Source: Rikenellaceae bacterium (lineage in GTDB: Bacteria; Bacteroidota; Bacteroidia; Bacteroidales; Rikenellaceae). Taken from it: a stretch of 45,803 bases of DNA. Under the pieces are notes generated by a model. That model was not told the DNA's origin. It made no database searches and saw only the letters and a list, made by a program, of their open reading frames with translations. The stretch spans positions 1-45,803 of the forward strand of contig JAFTYJ010000015.1 in assembly GCA_017464745.1 (NCBI GenBank), read 5' to 3'. Below are positions 8,803-17,590 of this stretch, piece by piece; within the stretch, counting starts at the first letter, position 1; each line of letters starts with the position of its first letter. A program made the translations under genes and the position numbers.

Positions 8803-9678
8803 GTGGCACAACAGTGGACAGGCAAAACGTACGGAGGTGAGCGATTACACCAATCACTCATCAACGCCTTGCGATATATCGACGTAAGGCTCGTATATCT
8901 TTTTGCTGCCATATTTGTTGTTCCCGTGTGCCTGGTGCTGAATCAAAGCCGCAAAACGGCATACGAATACTTCCGTTGGCACTTGAACTACGGACGATGC
9001 AAAGCGGCGTGGTACACCTACCTCAACCACTGCAAGTTCGCACAGGTTATTGTCGATAAATTTGCTATGTACGCAGGCAAGCGCTTTGAGGTGGAGGTTG
9101 AAGGGTTTGACAAATTCAGCGCCCTCGCATCACGCCCCGAAGGTTTTCTGCACCTGAGTTCGCACATCGGAAACTACGAAATTGCAGGCTACACACTCAT
9201 CTCCGAGCAAAAACGAATCAACGCAGTGGTGTATGCCCACGAGAAAGAGTCGGTAATGCGCAATCGCAACAATATGTTTGGCAAGACCAACATCCGAATG
9301 ATTGCATTGCGTGAGGATATGAGCCACTTGTACGAAATCGACAACGAACTGACAAGCGGCAATATCGTAAGTTTCCCCACCGACCGCTCGGCAGGTGCTG
9401 TCAAGTGTGTGGAGTGTAAGTTTCTGGGCAAAGTCGCCAAGTTCCCGCAGGGACCGTTCAGCGTAGCCACAATGCGTGGTCTGGATGTATTGGCGGTGAA
9501 TGTTATGAAACAAGGGTGGAAAAAGTACAAAATATATGTCACACCCCTGCCCTACGACAAAACAGCATCACGCAAAGAGCAAATGCGACAACTTGCCGAA
9601 GGTTATGTGGCCGAACTCGAAAAGCGAGTACGACAATATCCGACCCAATGGTTCAACTTCTATGATTTTTGGAATTGA
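8803..9678 (+). CDS. LpxL/HtrB-like lysophospholipid acyltransferase
   Basis: A 291-residue member of the lipid A late-acyltransferase family. It starts with GTG at 8803, three bases after the ACP1 stop; the opening AQQWTGKTYGG resembles the WxGKTRGG start of ACP-dependent acyltransferases in aryl-polyene clusters. One hydrophobic segment (about residues 30-50) anchors it to the membrane. The HX4E catalytic motif is HIGNYE near residue 120. It probably moves an acyl chain from ACP to a lipid or glycolipid acceptor at the inner membrane. Its stop overlaps the next start by one base (TGATG). Confidence 0.87.
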   Translation: MAQQWTGKTYGGERLHQSLINALRYIDVRLVYLFAAIFVVPVCLVLNQSRKTAYEYFRWHLNYGRCKAAWYTYLNHCKFAQVIVDKFAMYAGKRFEVEVEGFDKFSALASRPEGFLHLSSHIGNYEIAGYTLISEQKRINAVVYAHEKESVMRNRNNMFGKTNIRMIALREDMSHLYEIDNELTSGNIVSFPTDRSAGAVKCVECKFLGKVAKFPQGPFSVATMRGLDVLAVNVMKQGWKKYKIYVTPLPYDKTASRKEQMRQLAEGYVAELEKRVRQYPTQWFNFYDFWN

Positions 9679-10130
9679 TGGATTCAATAAATATTACCGA
9701 AGAGTATCTTCGCTCGATTGACGTTCACACGGTACTCCCCCAACAGGAGCCGTTTGTGATGATTGACACCTTGACCCATTTCGAAATGACAACCTCGACT
9801 ACCGAAACGGTGATTCGTCCCGAAAACATCTTTGTCGATAATGGTTGTTTCTCGGGAGCGGGTATGATGGAAAATATCGCACAAACCTGTGCCGCACGCA
9901 TCGGATTCTACAACAAATACATCCTCAAAAAAGAGGTGCAAGTGGGATTCATCGGTGCCATACGCAACTATGTGGTCGGCGAACTTCCGCCGGTAGGAGC
10001 AACCATCACCACCAAGGTGGATATACTCGAAGAGATTTTCGGAATGACACTGGCCAATGCCGTTGTTGAGTGTAATGGCAAAGTGGCGGCCACAGCCGAG
10101 ATAAAACTTTCGGTGCGCAGTGTCGAATAA
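9678..10130 (+). CDS. Hotdog-fold 3-hydroxyacyl-ACP dehydratase-like protein (DH1)
   Basis: A 150-residue FabZ/ApeP-like protein. The ATG at 9678 overlaps the previous stop and is preferred over a TTG at 9669. The start resembles FabZ (VLPQQEPFVMIDTL), but the usual LPHR histidine is Gln. The active-site helix GMMENIAQ keeps the catalytic acid (Glu65), while no histidine lies at the usual place before it (NGCFSGAG instead of HFPG...PG). It may therefore need a partner to supply His; the second dehydratase (15708) has the reverse pattern. Reaction expected: removal of water to give a trans double bond on ACP-bound chains. Confidence 0.82.
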   Translation: MDSINITEEYLRSIDVHTVLPQQEPFVMIDTLTHFEMTTSTTETVIRPENIFVDNGCFSGAGMMENIAQTCAARIGFYNKYILKKEVQVGFIGAIRNYVVGELPPVGATITTKVDILEEIFGMTLANAVVECNGKVAATAEIKLSVRSVE

Positions 10131-10161
10131 CCATACAACAAAAACTAAAACGCAAAGGATT

Positions 10162-10590
10162 ATGAACGAAACTCCGGTGCTGACGGTCGAGAAACAGTTT
10201 GAAGTCAGATTCAGCGAGGTCGATATGATGAATATCGTATGGCACGGCTCATATCCGCTCTATTTGGAGGATGCACGCGAGGCTTTCGGCGAGAAATACG
10301 GCCTCTCGTACCACAAATACATCAGCGAAAACATCTTTGCACCCATCGTGGAGATGAATATGAGTTACAAACGCCCCTTGCGTTTCGGAATGAAACCGAC
10401 CATCAAAATAACTTACCGCCCCACCGAAAGTGCCAAAATCATCTTCGACTATACGATATACGACCCCGAAACAGAAATTGTCTATCTGACGGCTTCGAGT
10501 GTTCAGGTGTTTATGGACCGTGACTACAACCTGATGTGGTATAGCCCCGAATTCTATACCGAGTGGAAAAAAGCAGTCGGCTTGTTATGA
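10162..10590 (+). CDS. Acyl-CoA/acyl-ACP thioesterase of the 4HBT hotdog family
   Basis: A 142-residue single-hotdog protein. The conserved front segment RFSEVDMMNIVWHGSYPLYL carries the family's Asp and the His-Gly near residues 20-30, matching 4-hydroxybenzoyl-CoA thioesterase/YbgC proteins and ApeK-like enzymes. The start at 10162 follows an AAAGGAT ribosome site; a longer start at 10120 would overlap the DH1 stop. It may release the finished chain or clear stalled ACPs. Its stop overlaps the next ATG (ATGA). Confidence 0.85.
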   Translation: MNETPVLTVEKQFEVRFSEVDMMNIVWHGSYPLYLEDAREAFGEKYGLSYHKYISENIFAPIVEMNMSYKRPLRFGMKPTIKITYRPTESAKIIFDYTIYDPETEIVYLTASSVQVFMDRDYNLMWYSPEFYTEWKKAVGLL

Positions 10591-12281
10591 TTGAAGTTCT
10601 TGCCACAAATATAACATCGCCCTTGGGACGAACCACCGAGGAGAACTACCGTGCCGTCTGGTCCGGTCGTTCTGCTCTTAGATGTTATGAGAATTGGCGA
10701 GATATTCCGGTACGATTCGGTGCTTCGATGTTGTCGGACGAGCAGATGGCAGAGTTGGCCATAGAGGGCTTTACCAAGTTCGAATCTTTGGCTATTCGCT
10801 CGATTGAGGAGGCATTGAGCCATTGCGAAGCCGACCCCACCTCACCTCGAACGATATTTATCCTGAGCACCACCAAAGCCAACATTGACGAACTGCGGTG
10901 TGACACTGCGGAGTGTTATTCAACCCCGGGAGAGGCTGCAAAAAAAATTGCTCGTCACTTCGGGATGACCAATGAGCCGATAGTAGTGTGCAATGCCTGC
11001 ATTTCGGGAGTTACGGCACAGTTGCTGGCCGACAGTCTGATTACAACCGGTGAGTACGACACGGCGGTGGTATGTGGCGCCGATGTGGTGTCGCCCTTTG
11101 TGGTGGCGGGTTTCCACTCCTTCAAATCACTATCGCCCGAAGCGTGCCGACCTTTCGACATCGAACGTTTGGGACTCAATCTGGGAGAGGCTGCATCAAC
11201 CATCATCTTTGGTCAAATGGAAAACACCTCAACATCCAAATGGCGACTGATGCGCGGCTACCTCAACAATGACGCCTATCACGTCAGTGCCCCTTCGCCC
11301 GTGGGTGAGGGTACGGTAACGGCCATTTCGAAAGTTATGACTGGCGAGGAGAAGGATTCTCTCGGTGTGGTGTGCGTTCACGGAACAGCCACAATGTTCA
11401 ACGACCAGATGGAGTCGAAAGCAATTGAGCGAGGAGGTCTTTCGGAGATTCCAATATGCGCCATCAAAGGCTATTACGGACACACACTCGGTGCAGCAGG
11501 AGTACTCGAAACCGTACTGACAATGAGAGCCTCGGACGAGGGAGTTGTTTTGGCGGTGCGAGGTTTTGACGAGATTGGTGTCAGTGGCAAGATTAACATC
11601 AGCAACCAAGAGCGTAGTTGTACCACAGACCGTTTTCTGAAAATTATTTCGGGATTCGGAGGGTGTAACGGTGTGCTGCTCTACTCCAAAGAGGAGGTTG
11701 CACGAAACACTACGGAGGTTGCGCACCAAATAAAATGCACCCACACGATACGCATAACGCCCAACGAAGTGGTGCTGGATGATAAGCCACTAATGTGTAC
11801 GACTACGGGAGGCGAACTCCTCAAAGAGTTATACAAAACCCACATTGGCGACTACCCGAAGTTCTACAAGATGGATACGTTCAGTCGCTTGGCGCTTATT
11901 GCGACCGACCTGTTGGTAGGATGCGAAACGATGGATGAACGAGCCGTGGAACACGACCTAATACTATTCAACCGCTCGTCATCGATTGTTGCCGATCGCA
12001 ACCACTTGGCGACAATCAGCGATACCGATAACTTCTATCCGAGCCCATCGGTATTCTTGTACACCCTGCCCAACATCGCAACGGGAGAGATTGCCATCAA
12101 GCACTCGTTCAAGGGCGAAACCTCACTCTATATCTTGGAACACAAGAGTGAACCGACAATGAAGCAAATTACAACAGCCACGATGCAGCGAAGCGACAAC
12201 CCTACGCTGATAACGGGTTGGATTGATTGCGAGAGCGAAAACCAATTTGAAGCAGAAATTAAAATATTAACCAAACAATAG
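10587..12281 (+). CDS. Ketosynthase with extra C-terminal ketosynthase-like half (KS2)
   Basis: A 564-residue protein. Residues 1 to about 370 are a ketosynthase with Cys138 (NACISG), His265 (VHGTA) and His299 (YYGHTLGAAG), so it may be active. The remaining 190 or so residues form a second region with DYPKFYKMD and SVFLYTLPNIATGEIAIKH motifs, resembling the short stand-alone '3-oxoacyl-ACP synthase' proteins in Bacteroidetes flexirubin-type clusters. That resemblance is from memory and needs a profile search. The start ATG at 10587 overlaps the thioesterase stop; a GTG at 10563 is possible but overlaps more. It probably pairs with KS1 or KS3. Confidence 0.85.
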   Translation: MIEVLATNITSPLGRTTEENYRAVWSGRSALRCYENWRDIPVRFGASMLSDEQMAELAIEGFTKFESLAIRSIEEALSHCEADPTSPRTIFILSTTKANIDELRCDTAECYSTPGEAAKKIARHFGMTNEPIVVCNACISGVTAQLLADSLITTGEYDTAVVCGADVVSPFVVAGFHSFKSLSPEACRPFDIERLGLNLGEAASTIIFGQMENTSTSKWRLMRGYLNNDAYHVSAPSPVGEGTVTAISKVMTGEEKDSLGVVCVHGTATMFNDQMESKAIERGGLSEIPICAIKGYYGHTLGAAGVLETVLTMRASDEGVVLAVRGFDEIGVSGKINISNQERSCTTDRFLKIISGFGGCNGVLLYSKEEVARNTTEVAHQIKCTHTIRITPNEVVLDDKPLMCTTTGGELLKELYKTHIGDYPKFYKMDTFSRLALIATDLLVGCETMDERAVEHDLILFNRSSSIVADRNHLATISDTDNFYPSPSVFLYTLPNIATGEIAIKHSFKGETSLYILEHKSEPTMKQITTATMQRSDNPTLITGWIDCESENQFEAEIKILTKQ

Positions 12282-12296
12282 ACAAACAAACACAAT

Positions 12297-12554
12297 ATGG
12301 AAGAGTTGATTCTGACCCTGAAAGAGCAAATTATCGATGCACTTAATCTCGAAGAGATTGCCCCCGAGGATATTGACAACGATGCACCTTTGTTCGGCGA
12401 CGGATTGGGCTTGGACTCAATCGATGCGTTGGAACTCATCGTTATTTTGGACCGATTCTATGGTATCAAGTTGGCAAATCCGGCTGAGGGCAAAAACATA
12501 TTTAAGAGCATTCGCACAATTGCCGACTATGTAGCAACGAACAGAACCAAATAA
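12297..12554 (+). CDS. Acyl carrier protein (ACP2)
   Basis: An 85-residue ACP with phosphopantetheine site GLDSID, Ser41. It lies between KS2 and KS3, and its TAA stop overlaps the KS3 ATG by one base, so it is probably translated coupled to KS3. It differs clearly from ACP1 and ACP3, suggesting separate roles in loading, elongation or transfer. Confidence 0.92.
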   Translation: MEELILTLKEQIIDALNLEEIAPEDIDNDAPLFGDGLGLDSIDALELIVILDRFYGIKLANPAEGKNIFKSIRTIADYVATNRTK

Positions 12555-14293
12555 TGACTCACACAATCGCAATAACAGGTCTTGGCATTATTTGCTCGAT
12601 TGGCAATGATGCACCGTCGGTGCTCGACTCACTACGCAAAGGAGAGTCGGGCATTCGCCGTATGAAGTACCTGCCCTCCAAACATACTCACCTGCCCGTA
12701 GGTGAAGTACAACTCTCCAACGGCGAGATGAAACATATGCTTGGCATTACATCCTCGGAGCCGATGAGTCGTACAGCACTGATGGGTGCTATTGCTGTGC
12801 GCCAGGCATTGGCACAAGCAGGAATCGAGGATGTTTCGGACAAACGCATTGCCCTTATTTCGGGTACCACAGTCGGAGGAATGGACCTGACCGAGCGTTA
12901 CTTTGAGCGTATGAAATCCGACGACTCGTTGTTGTGGCTGCCCCAAAGTAACGATTGTGGCGACAGCACCAAAGAGATTGCCGCAATAGCAGGGTTGAAT
13001 TCAGCCGAGGTCTGTACAATCTCTACGGCGTGCTCTTCGGCTTTGAACTCCATAATTCTCGGCTCGGAGATGCTCCGTCGAGATGAGGCGGATATTGTAG
13101 TTGCGGGAGGCTCTGAGGCCCTCAGCCTGTTCCACCTCAACGGATTTAATACCCTGATGATTCTGGACAAGGAGCAATGTCGTCCGTTTGATGACACCCG
13201 CGCAGGTCTTAATCTTGGCGAAGGTGCAGCATTTGTGGTATTGCAACGAGATACCGAAGGTTTGGCTTATGTTGTAGGTTATGGCAACCGCTGCGATGCG
13301 TTCCACCAAACTGCTTCGTCGGAAAACGGCGAGGGTGCCTACTTGGCAATGAAAGATGCAATGGATATGGCCGGCCTGACGCCCGACGACATTCAGTATG
13401 TCAATGCTCACGGAACAGGTACCCCAAACAACGACCTTTCGGAGAGCGCCGGACTGAAACGTATATTCACCGAGAGTATGCCCGCCGTGTCGAGTACCAA
13501 ATCATTCACGGGCCACACCACATCGGCTTCGGGTTCAATCGAGACCGTTATATGTGTTCTTGCGATGCAGAACGGCTTCATCCCGGCCAATCTGGGCTGG
13601 AAAAACCAAGCCTTCGGAGCAATTACTCCGACTATGGGTGCCGAGGGTGTGGAGTTGAAGAATGTGATATGCAACTCGTTTGGTTTTGGAGGTAATGACT
13701 CGTCGATGATATTGAGCGCCGAGCCTCACTCCTTCACCGACTCAAAGAGTGCCACCCCGCAGGTTGAAGTGGTTGCTGATGTTGAGATTTCGTCGGTTGA
13801 AGAGTTGTCACAACTTCGCGAGTTTGTATCTCCGATGGAGAGCCGTCGTATGGGCAAGTTGATGAAGGCTGCCCACCTGGCCGCATTGCGCGCTTTGAAG
13901 GCTGCCAATGTGGAGTGCCCCGACGCTATTGTCACCGCAACCTCGCGTGGTATGCTCGAAACAAGTATGCAGTTCCTGGACGATATGCTTAATGGTGGCG
14001 AAGAGTTGCTCAAACCCACCCTGTTTATGCAGAGCACCCACAATACTCTAAGTTCGGCTATTGCGATTCGCACCAAATGCCACGGCTACAACACCACATA
14101 TTCGCAAGGTGAGGAGTCGTTGCAGTGGGCTATGCGCGATGCCGAGAGGTTGATTGCCACAGGAAAGGCCCAGACTGTGTTGGTGGGATTGTATGACGAG
14201 GTAACACCAATCTTTGCAGAGTTTGCCAAACGTGCAGGCCGCCAAGTTCCGCAGGAGTTATATGCACGAAGTATTGTTTTGACCCGTAAATAG
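12554..14293 (+). CDS. Ketosynthase fused to a chain-length-factor-like domain (KS3)
   Basis: A 579-residue protein. Residues 1 to about 400 form a full ketosynthase with Cys160 (TACSSA), His286 (NAHGTGTPN) and His321 (FTGHTTSASG). Residues about 420-579 (ESRRMGKLMKAA, AIVTATSRGMLE, FMQSTHNTLSSA, VLVGLYDE) match the pattern of the Ketoacyl-synt_2 family, which includes the ApeC-type chain-length factor of aryl-polyene systems. In aryl-polyene systems of Proteobacteria, KS and this partner are separate proteins that form a complex; here they are joined. It probably sets polyene chain length. Confidence 0.86.
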   Translation: MTHTIAITGLGIICSIGNDAPSVLDSLRKGESGIRRMKYLPSKHTHLPVGEVQLSNGEMKHMLGITSSEPMSRTALMGAIAVRQALAQAGIEDVSDKRIALISGTTVGGMDLTERYFERMKSDDSLLWLPQSNDCGDSTKEIAAIAGLNSAEVCTISTACSSALNSIILGSEMLRRDEADIVVAGGSEALSLFHLNGFNTLMILDKEQCRPFDDTRAGLNLGEGAAFVVLQRDTEGLAYVVGYGNRCDAFHQTASSENGEGAYLAMKDAMDMAGLTPDDIQYVNAHGTGTPNNDLSESAGLKRIFTESMPAVSSTKSFTGHTTSASGSIETVICVLAMQNGFIPANLGWKNQAFGAITPTMGAEGVELKNVICNSFGFGGNDSSMILSAEPHSFTDSKSATPQVEVVADVEISSVEELSQLREFVSPMESRRMGKLMKAAHLAALRALKAANVECPDAIVTATSRGMLETSMQFLDDMLNGGEELLKPTLFMQSTHNTLSSAIAIRTKCHGYNTTYSQGEESLQWAMRDAERLIATGKAQTVLVGLYDEVTPIFAEFAKRAGRQVPQELYARSIVLTRK

Positions 14294-14299
14294 AGTGTT

Positions 14300-14650
14300 A
14301 TGAGATTGTTGCTATTGGCCATAGTTCAGAGGATGTTGCTTGCCGGAGGACAGGTGCTGCTCAAATTTGCCCTCGGACGAATGTTGCCCTTTGCGTGGAG
14401 CGTGGAGTTTTGGCGTTCGGTCTTTGTGAATTGGCAGTTTGCGGCGTGCGGAGCCTGCTATGGATTGGGTAGTCTGCTGTGGTTTCATATCATTAAGAAC
14501 TATCCGTTCAGTATGGCCTATCCGCTCGTTTCGTTGAGTTATGTATTCGGAATGGTTGCAGCAATGGTGTTCTTCAACGAGCCTGTAAGCCTGACAAAAT
14601 GGTTGGGCGTACTATGTATAATGTTTGGATGTTATCTGATTGCACGATAA
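14300..14650 (+). CDS. Small DMT-type membrane protein (four-helix, ArnE/EmrE-like)
   Basis: A 116-residue protein with four hydrophobic helices and a drug/metabolite-transporter style end (FFNEPVSLTKWLGVLCIMFGCYLI). Short proteins of this kind act as dimers and include flippases for lipid-linked sugars (ArnE/ArnF) and small multidrug pumps. In this operon it could flip a lipid-linked intermediate across the inner membrane; this is inferred from context. Its stop overlaps the start of the LolA-like gene (TAATG). Confidence 0.75.
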   Translation: MRLLLLAIVQRMLLAGGQVLLKFALGRMLPFAWSVEFWRSVFVNWQFAACGACYGLGSLLWFHIIKNYPFSMAYPLVSLSYVFGMVAAMVFFNEPVSLTKWLGVLCIMFGCYLIAR

Positions 14651-15264
14651 TGAGAAACTTGTTAATCTACATACTCCTTGCCCTGATGCCCATCGGAGCA
14701 ATGGCACAAAACGACAATCAAATCGCAGAGAAGATTAGTCGCAATAGTTCGCAACTGCAAACTTTGGAGTGCGACTTTGTGCAGACCAAATATCTGAAAA
14801 TTCTGAACAACAAAATGGTGTCGCGTGGCAAAATGTACTACCAACAACCCGACAAACTGCGTTGGGAGTACCAATCGCCATATAGTTACATACTGATAAT
14901 GAACCAAAACAAGGTGTTAATCAAAAACAATACGCGCACCGACGTTATCGACATCAACCAAAACAAGATGTTCAAGGAGATTGGCCGATTGATGATGAAC
15001 AGCATTGTGGGAGGTTTCCTGAACGACCAACACTCATTCGACATCTCAATCACGCTGTCCGATGGAATATATATTGCCACGCTGCTGCCTCTCAACCGCG
15101 AAATGAAACAGATGTGGACAAAACTCGTCTTGTATTTCGACCCCATAAGTTTGGGCGTAACACAGGTGGAAATGCACGAAAAAACAGGCGACTACACGGT
15201 GATTGAACTGCTGAACAGCGTAACCAACCAAAGTATAACTCCCAAAACTTTCGAACTGGACTAA
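14650..15264 (+). CDS. LolA-like periplasmic lipid/lipoprotein carrier
   Basis: A 204-residue protein with a signal peptide (MRNLLIYILLALMPIGAMA) and the LolA pattern: a CDFVQTKYLKIL strand near residue 38, GKMYYQQPDKLRWEY near 58, then alternating beta strands that form the half-barrel for acyl chains. The start at 14650 is preferred because it gives the signal peptide at once; a start at 14599 would add residues inside the upstream gene. LolA-like genes recur in aryl-polyene and flexirubin clusters, where they are thought to carry the hydrophobic product through the periplasm. Confidence 0.85.
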   Translation: MRNLLIYILLALMPIGAMAQNDNQIAEKISRNSSQLQTLECDFVQTKYLKILNNKMVSRGKMYYQQPDKLRWEYQSPYSYILIMNQNKVLIKNNTRTDVIDINQNKMFKEIGRLMMNSIVGGFLNDQHSFDISITLSDGIYIATLLPLNREMKQMWTKLVLYFDPISLGVTQVEMHEKTGDYTVIELLNSVTNQSITPKTFELD

Positions 15265-15268
15265 TCCT

Positions 15269-15682
15269 ATGTTTCGCCTAATTGCAATACTTCTGCTTGT
15301 TGGGGGCTTGGCTACCCAGCAGTTGTCGGCACAAGAAATAAAATGCGCCGACAATCGAAGTTATGCAGTAAACATCGATATTCACAAAGCGTATATCAGC
15401 GGAGTGTGCTTTGTAACATCACAAGCCGATGTGACAACCGTGGGTATTGTCAATGAGTTCGGAGTGTCGGCTCTGACGTGCAGATACAACGCCGGCAAAC
15501 AACGCGTAAAGATACTCAACATACTCAAACCGCTGGCCAAACCACACATCAAGAGTGTGTTGCGAAAGGATTTTGCCAAGATTATCCCCTCGTTACTCCA
15601 AAGTGACGCAGACCAACCCGTGGAACATACCAACAAAAAATATGGCATAACGTACCGATTTGTACCGATGGCCACAAACTAA
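15269..15682 (+). CDS. Small secreted protein of unknown function (cluster member)
   Basis: A 137-residue protein with a signal peptide (MFRLIAILLLVGGLATQQLSA). The mature part is about 115 residues, basic towards the C-terminus, with no motif I can assign. It begins 4 bases after the LolA-like stop, so the two are probably translated together and may act together in the periplasm. Confidence 0.65.
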   Translation: MFRLIAILLLVGGLATQQLSAQEIKCADNRSYAVNIDIHKAYISGVCFVTSQADVTTVGIVNEFGVSALTCRYNAGKQRVKILNILKPLAKPHIKSVLRKDFAKIIPSLLQSDADQPVEHTNKKYGITYRFVPMATN

Positions 15683-15707
15683 AAACTTTTGACTCAAACC
15701 AACCGAT

Positions 15708-16076
15708 ATGCAACTGATTAACAGTTTATACACTATCACTTCGGAGACATCCAACGACAAAGGTCACACCTACACCATAGCATTGAATCCGGAGCATTTC
15801 ATCTACAAGGCCCACTTCCCCGGCGAGCCTATAACTCCCGGTGTGTGCATTATGCAGATTGCCCACGAACTTCTGGAACGATTGTGTGAAGCCAAACTCA
15901 ATGTGACTTGTATCAAAAATGTCAAGTTCTTGCGAGTACTCACTCCCGAAAAGGACCTTACGGTGGACTACACCTTCCAAAAAGTCACCACCGAAGATGA
16001 CAATGTCAAAAGTCAGGTAACGGTTTCGGTCGGCAACGAAGCCTATGCTAAACTGTCTGTCGTATGTCGCAAATAG
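15708..16076 (+). CDS. FabA/FabZ-like hotdog dehydratase (DH2)
   Basis: A 122-residue single-hotdog protein. The motif HFPGEPITPGV (His36) is the standard dehydratase histidine loop. Fourteen residues later, where FabZ has its catalytic Glu, this protein has Gln50 (MQIAHEL). It thus keeps His but lacks the acid, the opposite of DH1 at 9678. In FabZ/FabA dimers the His and the acid of each site come from different subunits, so a DH1-DH2 heterodimer could rebuild one full site. Aryl-polyene systems are known to use paired dehydratases (ApeI and ApeP). Confidence 0.85.
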   Translation: MQLINSLYTITSETSNDKGHTYTIALNPEHFIYKAHFPGEPITPGVCIMQIAHELLERLCEAKLNVTCIKNVKFLRVLTPEKDLTVDYTFQKVTTEDDNVKSQVTVSVGNEAYAKLSVVCRK

Positions 16077-17590
16077 ATACACAAACTATGACCGAGCAAC
16101 AACAAACTCTGCGTGACAGAGGCATCTGCGTTATCATCCCTACATACAACAACGCAGGGACTATCACCGATGTGGTATGTCGTGCCCAAGAGCAGTGCAG
16201 CGATGTTATTGTGGTGTGCGACGGATGTACCGACAACACCATTGCTCGACTAAAAGCGTTGGAGCGAGTGCCCGAGATTGTGGAGTTGCCCAAGAACTCA
16301 GGCAAAGGTGCCGCCCTCAAAGCAGGTTTTAGGTATGCCCTCAAAAAAGGGTTTGCTTATGCCATAACGCTGGATGGCGACGGCCAACACTATCCCGAAG
16401 ATATTCCGACTATGCTCCGTGCCAATCAAGAGCACCCGGGAGCACTGATTGTCGGCGAACGCAAGGACTTGGATAAGGCAGATCGCAGCAAAGGCAGTAA
16501 ATTTGCAAATTCGTTCAGCAACTTCTGGTTTGCGGTCCAAACTGGCACCTATCTCAAAGATACCCAAACGGGCTATCGCCTCTACCCTATCAAAAAACTA
16601 CACGGATTATGGTTGCTCACCTCACGCTATGAGGCGGAGTTGGAGTTGATGGTGTTTGCATCGTGGCACGGTGTCAAACTTATCTCGGAACCTGTGAACG
16701 TGTTCTATCCGCCACGCGATGAGCGAGTATCGCACTTCCGCCCGATAAAAGATTTTGTAAGGATAACCCTGCTGAATGTTGTATTGTGTTTCTTGGCAGT
16801 GGTTTATGGTCTGCCTTTGGCCATAATTCGCACAACGTATCTGGCATTACGCACGCTCTATGCGATATTGTTTTTCCTTACGACCACGATGTTTATTATG
16901 ACACCGTTGGTGCACCTCTATCTGCTCTTTGGCAAAATTACCGAACGCAAGAAATACAATCTGCATCGTGTGCTGAACTTTATGTCGCGTTTCGTATTGC
17001 TGCATCACAAGATTCCGGGAGTGACACGATATACCCAGCACAACCCTTCGGGCGAGAAGTTCGACAAACCTTCGGTGATGATATGCAACCACCAATCGCA
17101 CCTCGATTTGATGCCTATGCTCTCGCAGACAACCAAGATGGTGGTACTGACGGCCGATTGGGTGTGGAACAACCCCGTCTATCGCTTCACGATACGCAAT
17201 GCCGAATTCCTGCCTGCATCATCGGGTGTGGAGGCTATAATGCCGCAACTCAAATCACTCGTCGAACGCGGATACAGCATCGCATTATACCCCGAGGGCA
17301 CGCGCTCGATGGATTGCCGCATCGGACGTTTCCGCAAAGGTGCATTCTACATCGCCCAAGAGTTGAACCTGGACATTGTTCCAATGATAATCTACGGCTC
17401 GGGAAAGGTACTGCCCAAACGTGGCCGCTGGTTGAGAAGTTGGCCTATGCACCTCGAAATCGAGCCTCGTATCTCGCCTGCCGAACTGCGCAGTTACGGA
17501 GCAACCCTGAAAGAACAGGCGTCGTATATGCGCAAACACTATAAACAACGATATGTCGAACTCGCAAACCGAATAGAACAAGATGTCTGA
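16064..17590 (+). CDS. GT2 glycosyltransferase fused to a PlsC-type acyltransferase
   Basis: A 508-residue fusion. Residues about 20-240 are a GT-A family 2 glycosyltransferase (VIIPTYNNAGTI, VVCDGCTDNT, LDGDGQH, TGYRLYP), like dolichol-phosphate-sugar synthases. Two hydrophobic segments (about 250-310) place it in the membrane. Residues about 330-490 are a PlsC-like acyltransferase with NHQSHLD (His343, Asp348) and YPEGTRS near 410. It could add a sugar and an acyl chain to the same anchor. The start at 16064 overlaps DH2 by 13 bases; an ATG at 16088 would avoid this and loses nothing conserved. Such fusions occur in aryl-polyene/flexirubin-type clusters. Confidence 0.88.
   Translation: MSQIDTQTMTEQQQTLRDRGICVIIPTYNNAGTITDVVCRAQEQCSDVIVVCDGCTDNTIARLKALERVPEIVELPKNSGKGAALKAGFRYALKKGFAYAITLDGDGQHYPEDIPTMLRANQEHPGALIVGERKDLDKADRSKGSKFANSFSNFWFAVQTGTYLKDTQTGYRLYPIKKLHGLWLLTSRYEAELELMVFASWHGVKLISEPVNVFYPPRDERVSHFRPIKDFVRITLLNVVLCFLAVVYGLPLAIIRTTYLALRTLYAILFFLTTTMFIMTPLVHLYLLFGKITERKKYNLHRVLNFMSRFVLLHHKIPGVTRYTQHNPSGEKFDKPSVMICNHQSHLDLMPMLSQTTKMVVLTADWVWNNPVYRFTIRNAEFLPASSGVEAIMPQLKSLVERGYSIALYPEGTRSMDCRIGRFRKGAFYIAQELNLDIVPMIIYGSGKVLPKRGRWLRSWPMHLEIEPRISPAELRSYGATLKEQASYMRKHYKQRYVELANRIEQDV

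Noticed and set aside
16786..17544. 252-codon plus-strand frame within the GT2-acyltransferase gene
   Set aside because: It is another reading frame of a gene with clear GT2 and PlsC motifs.
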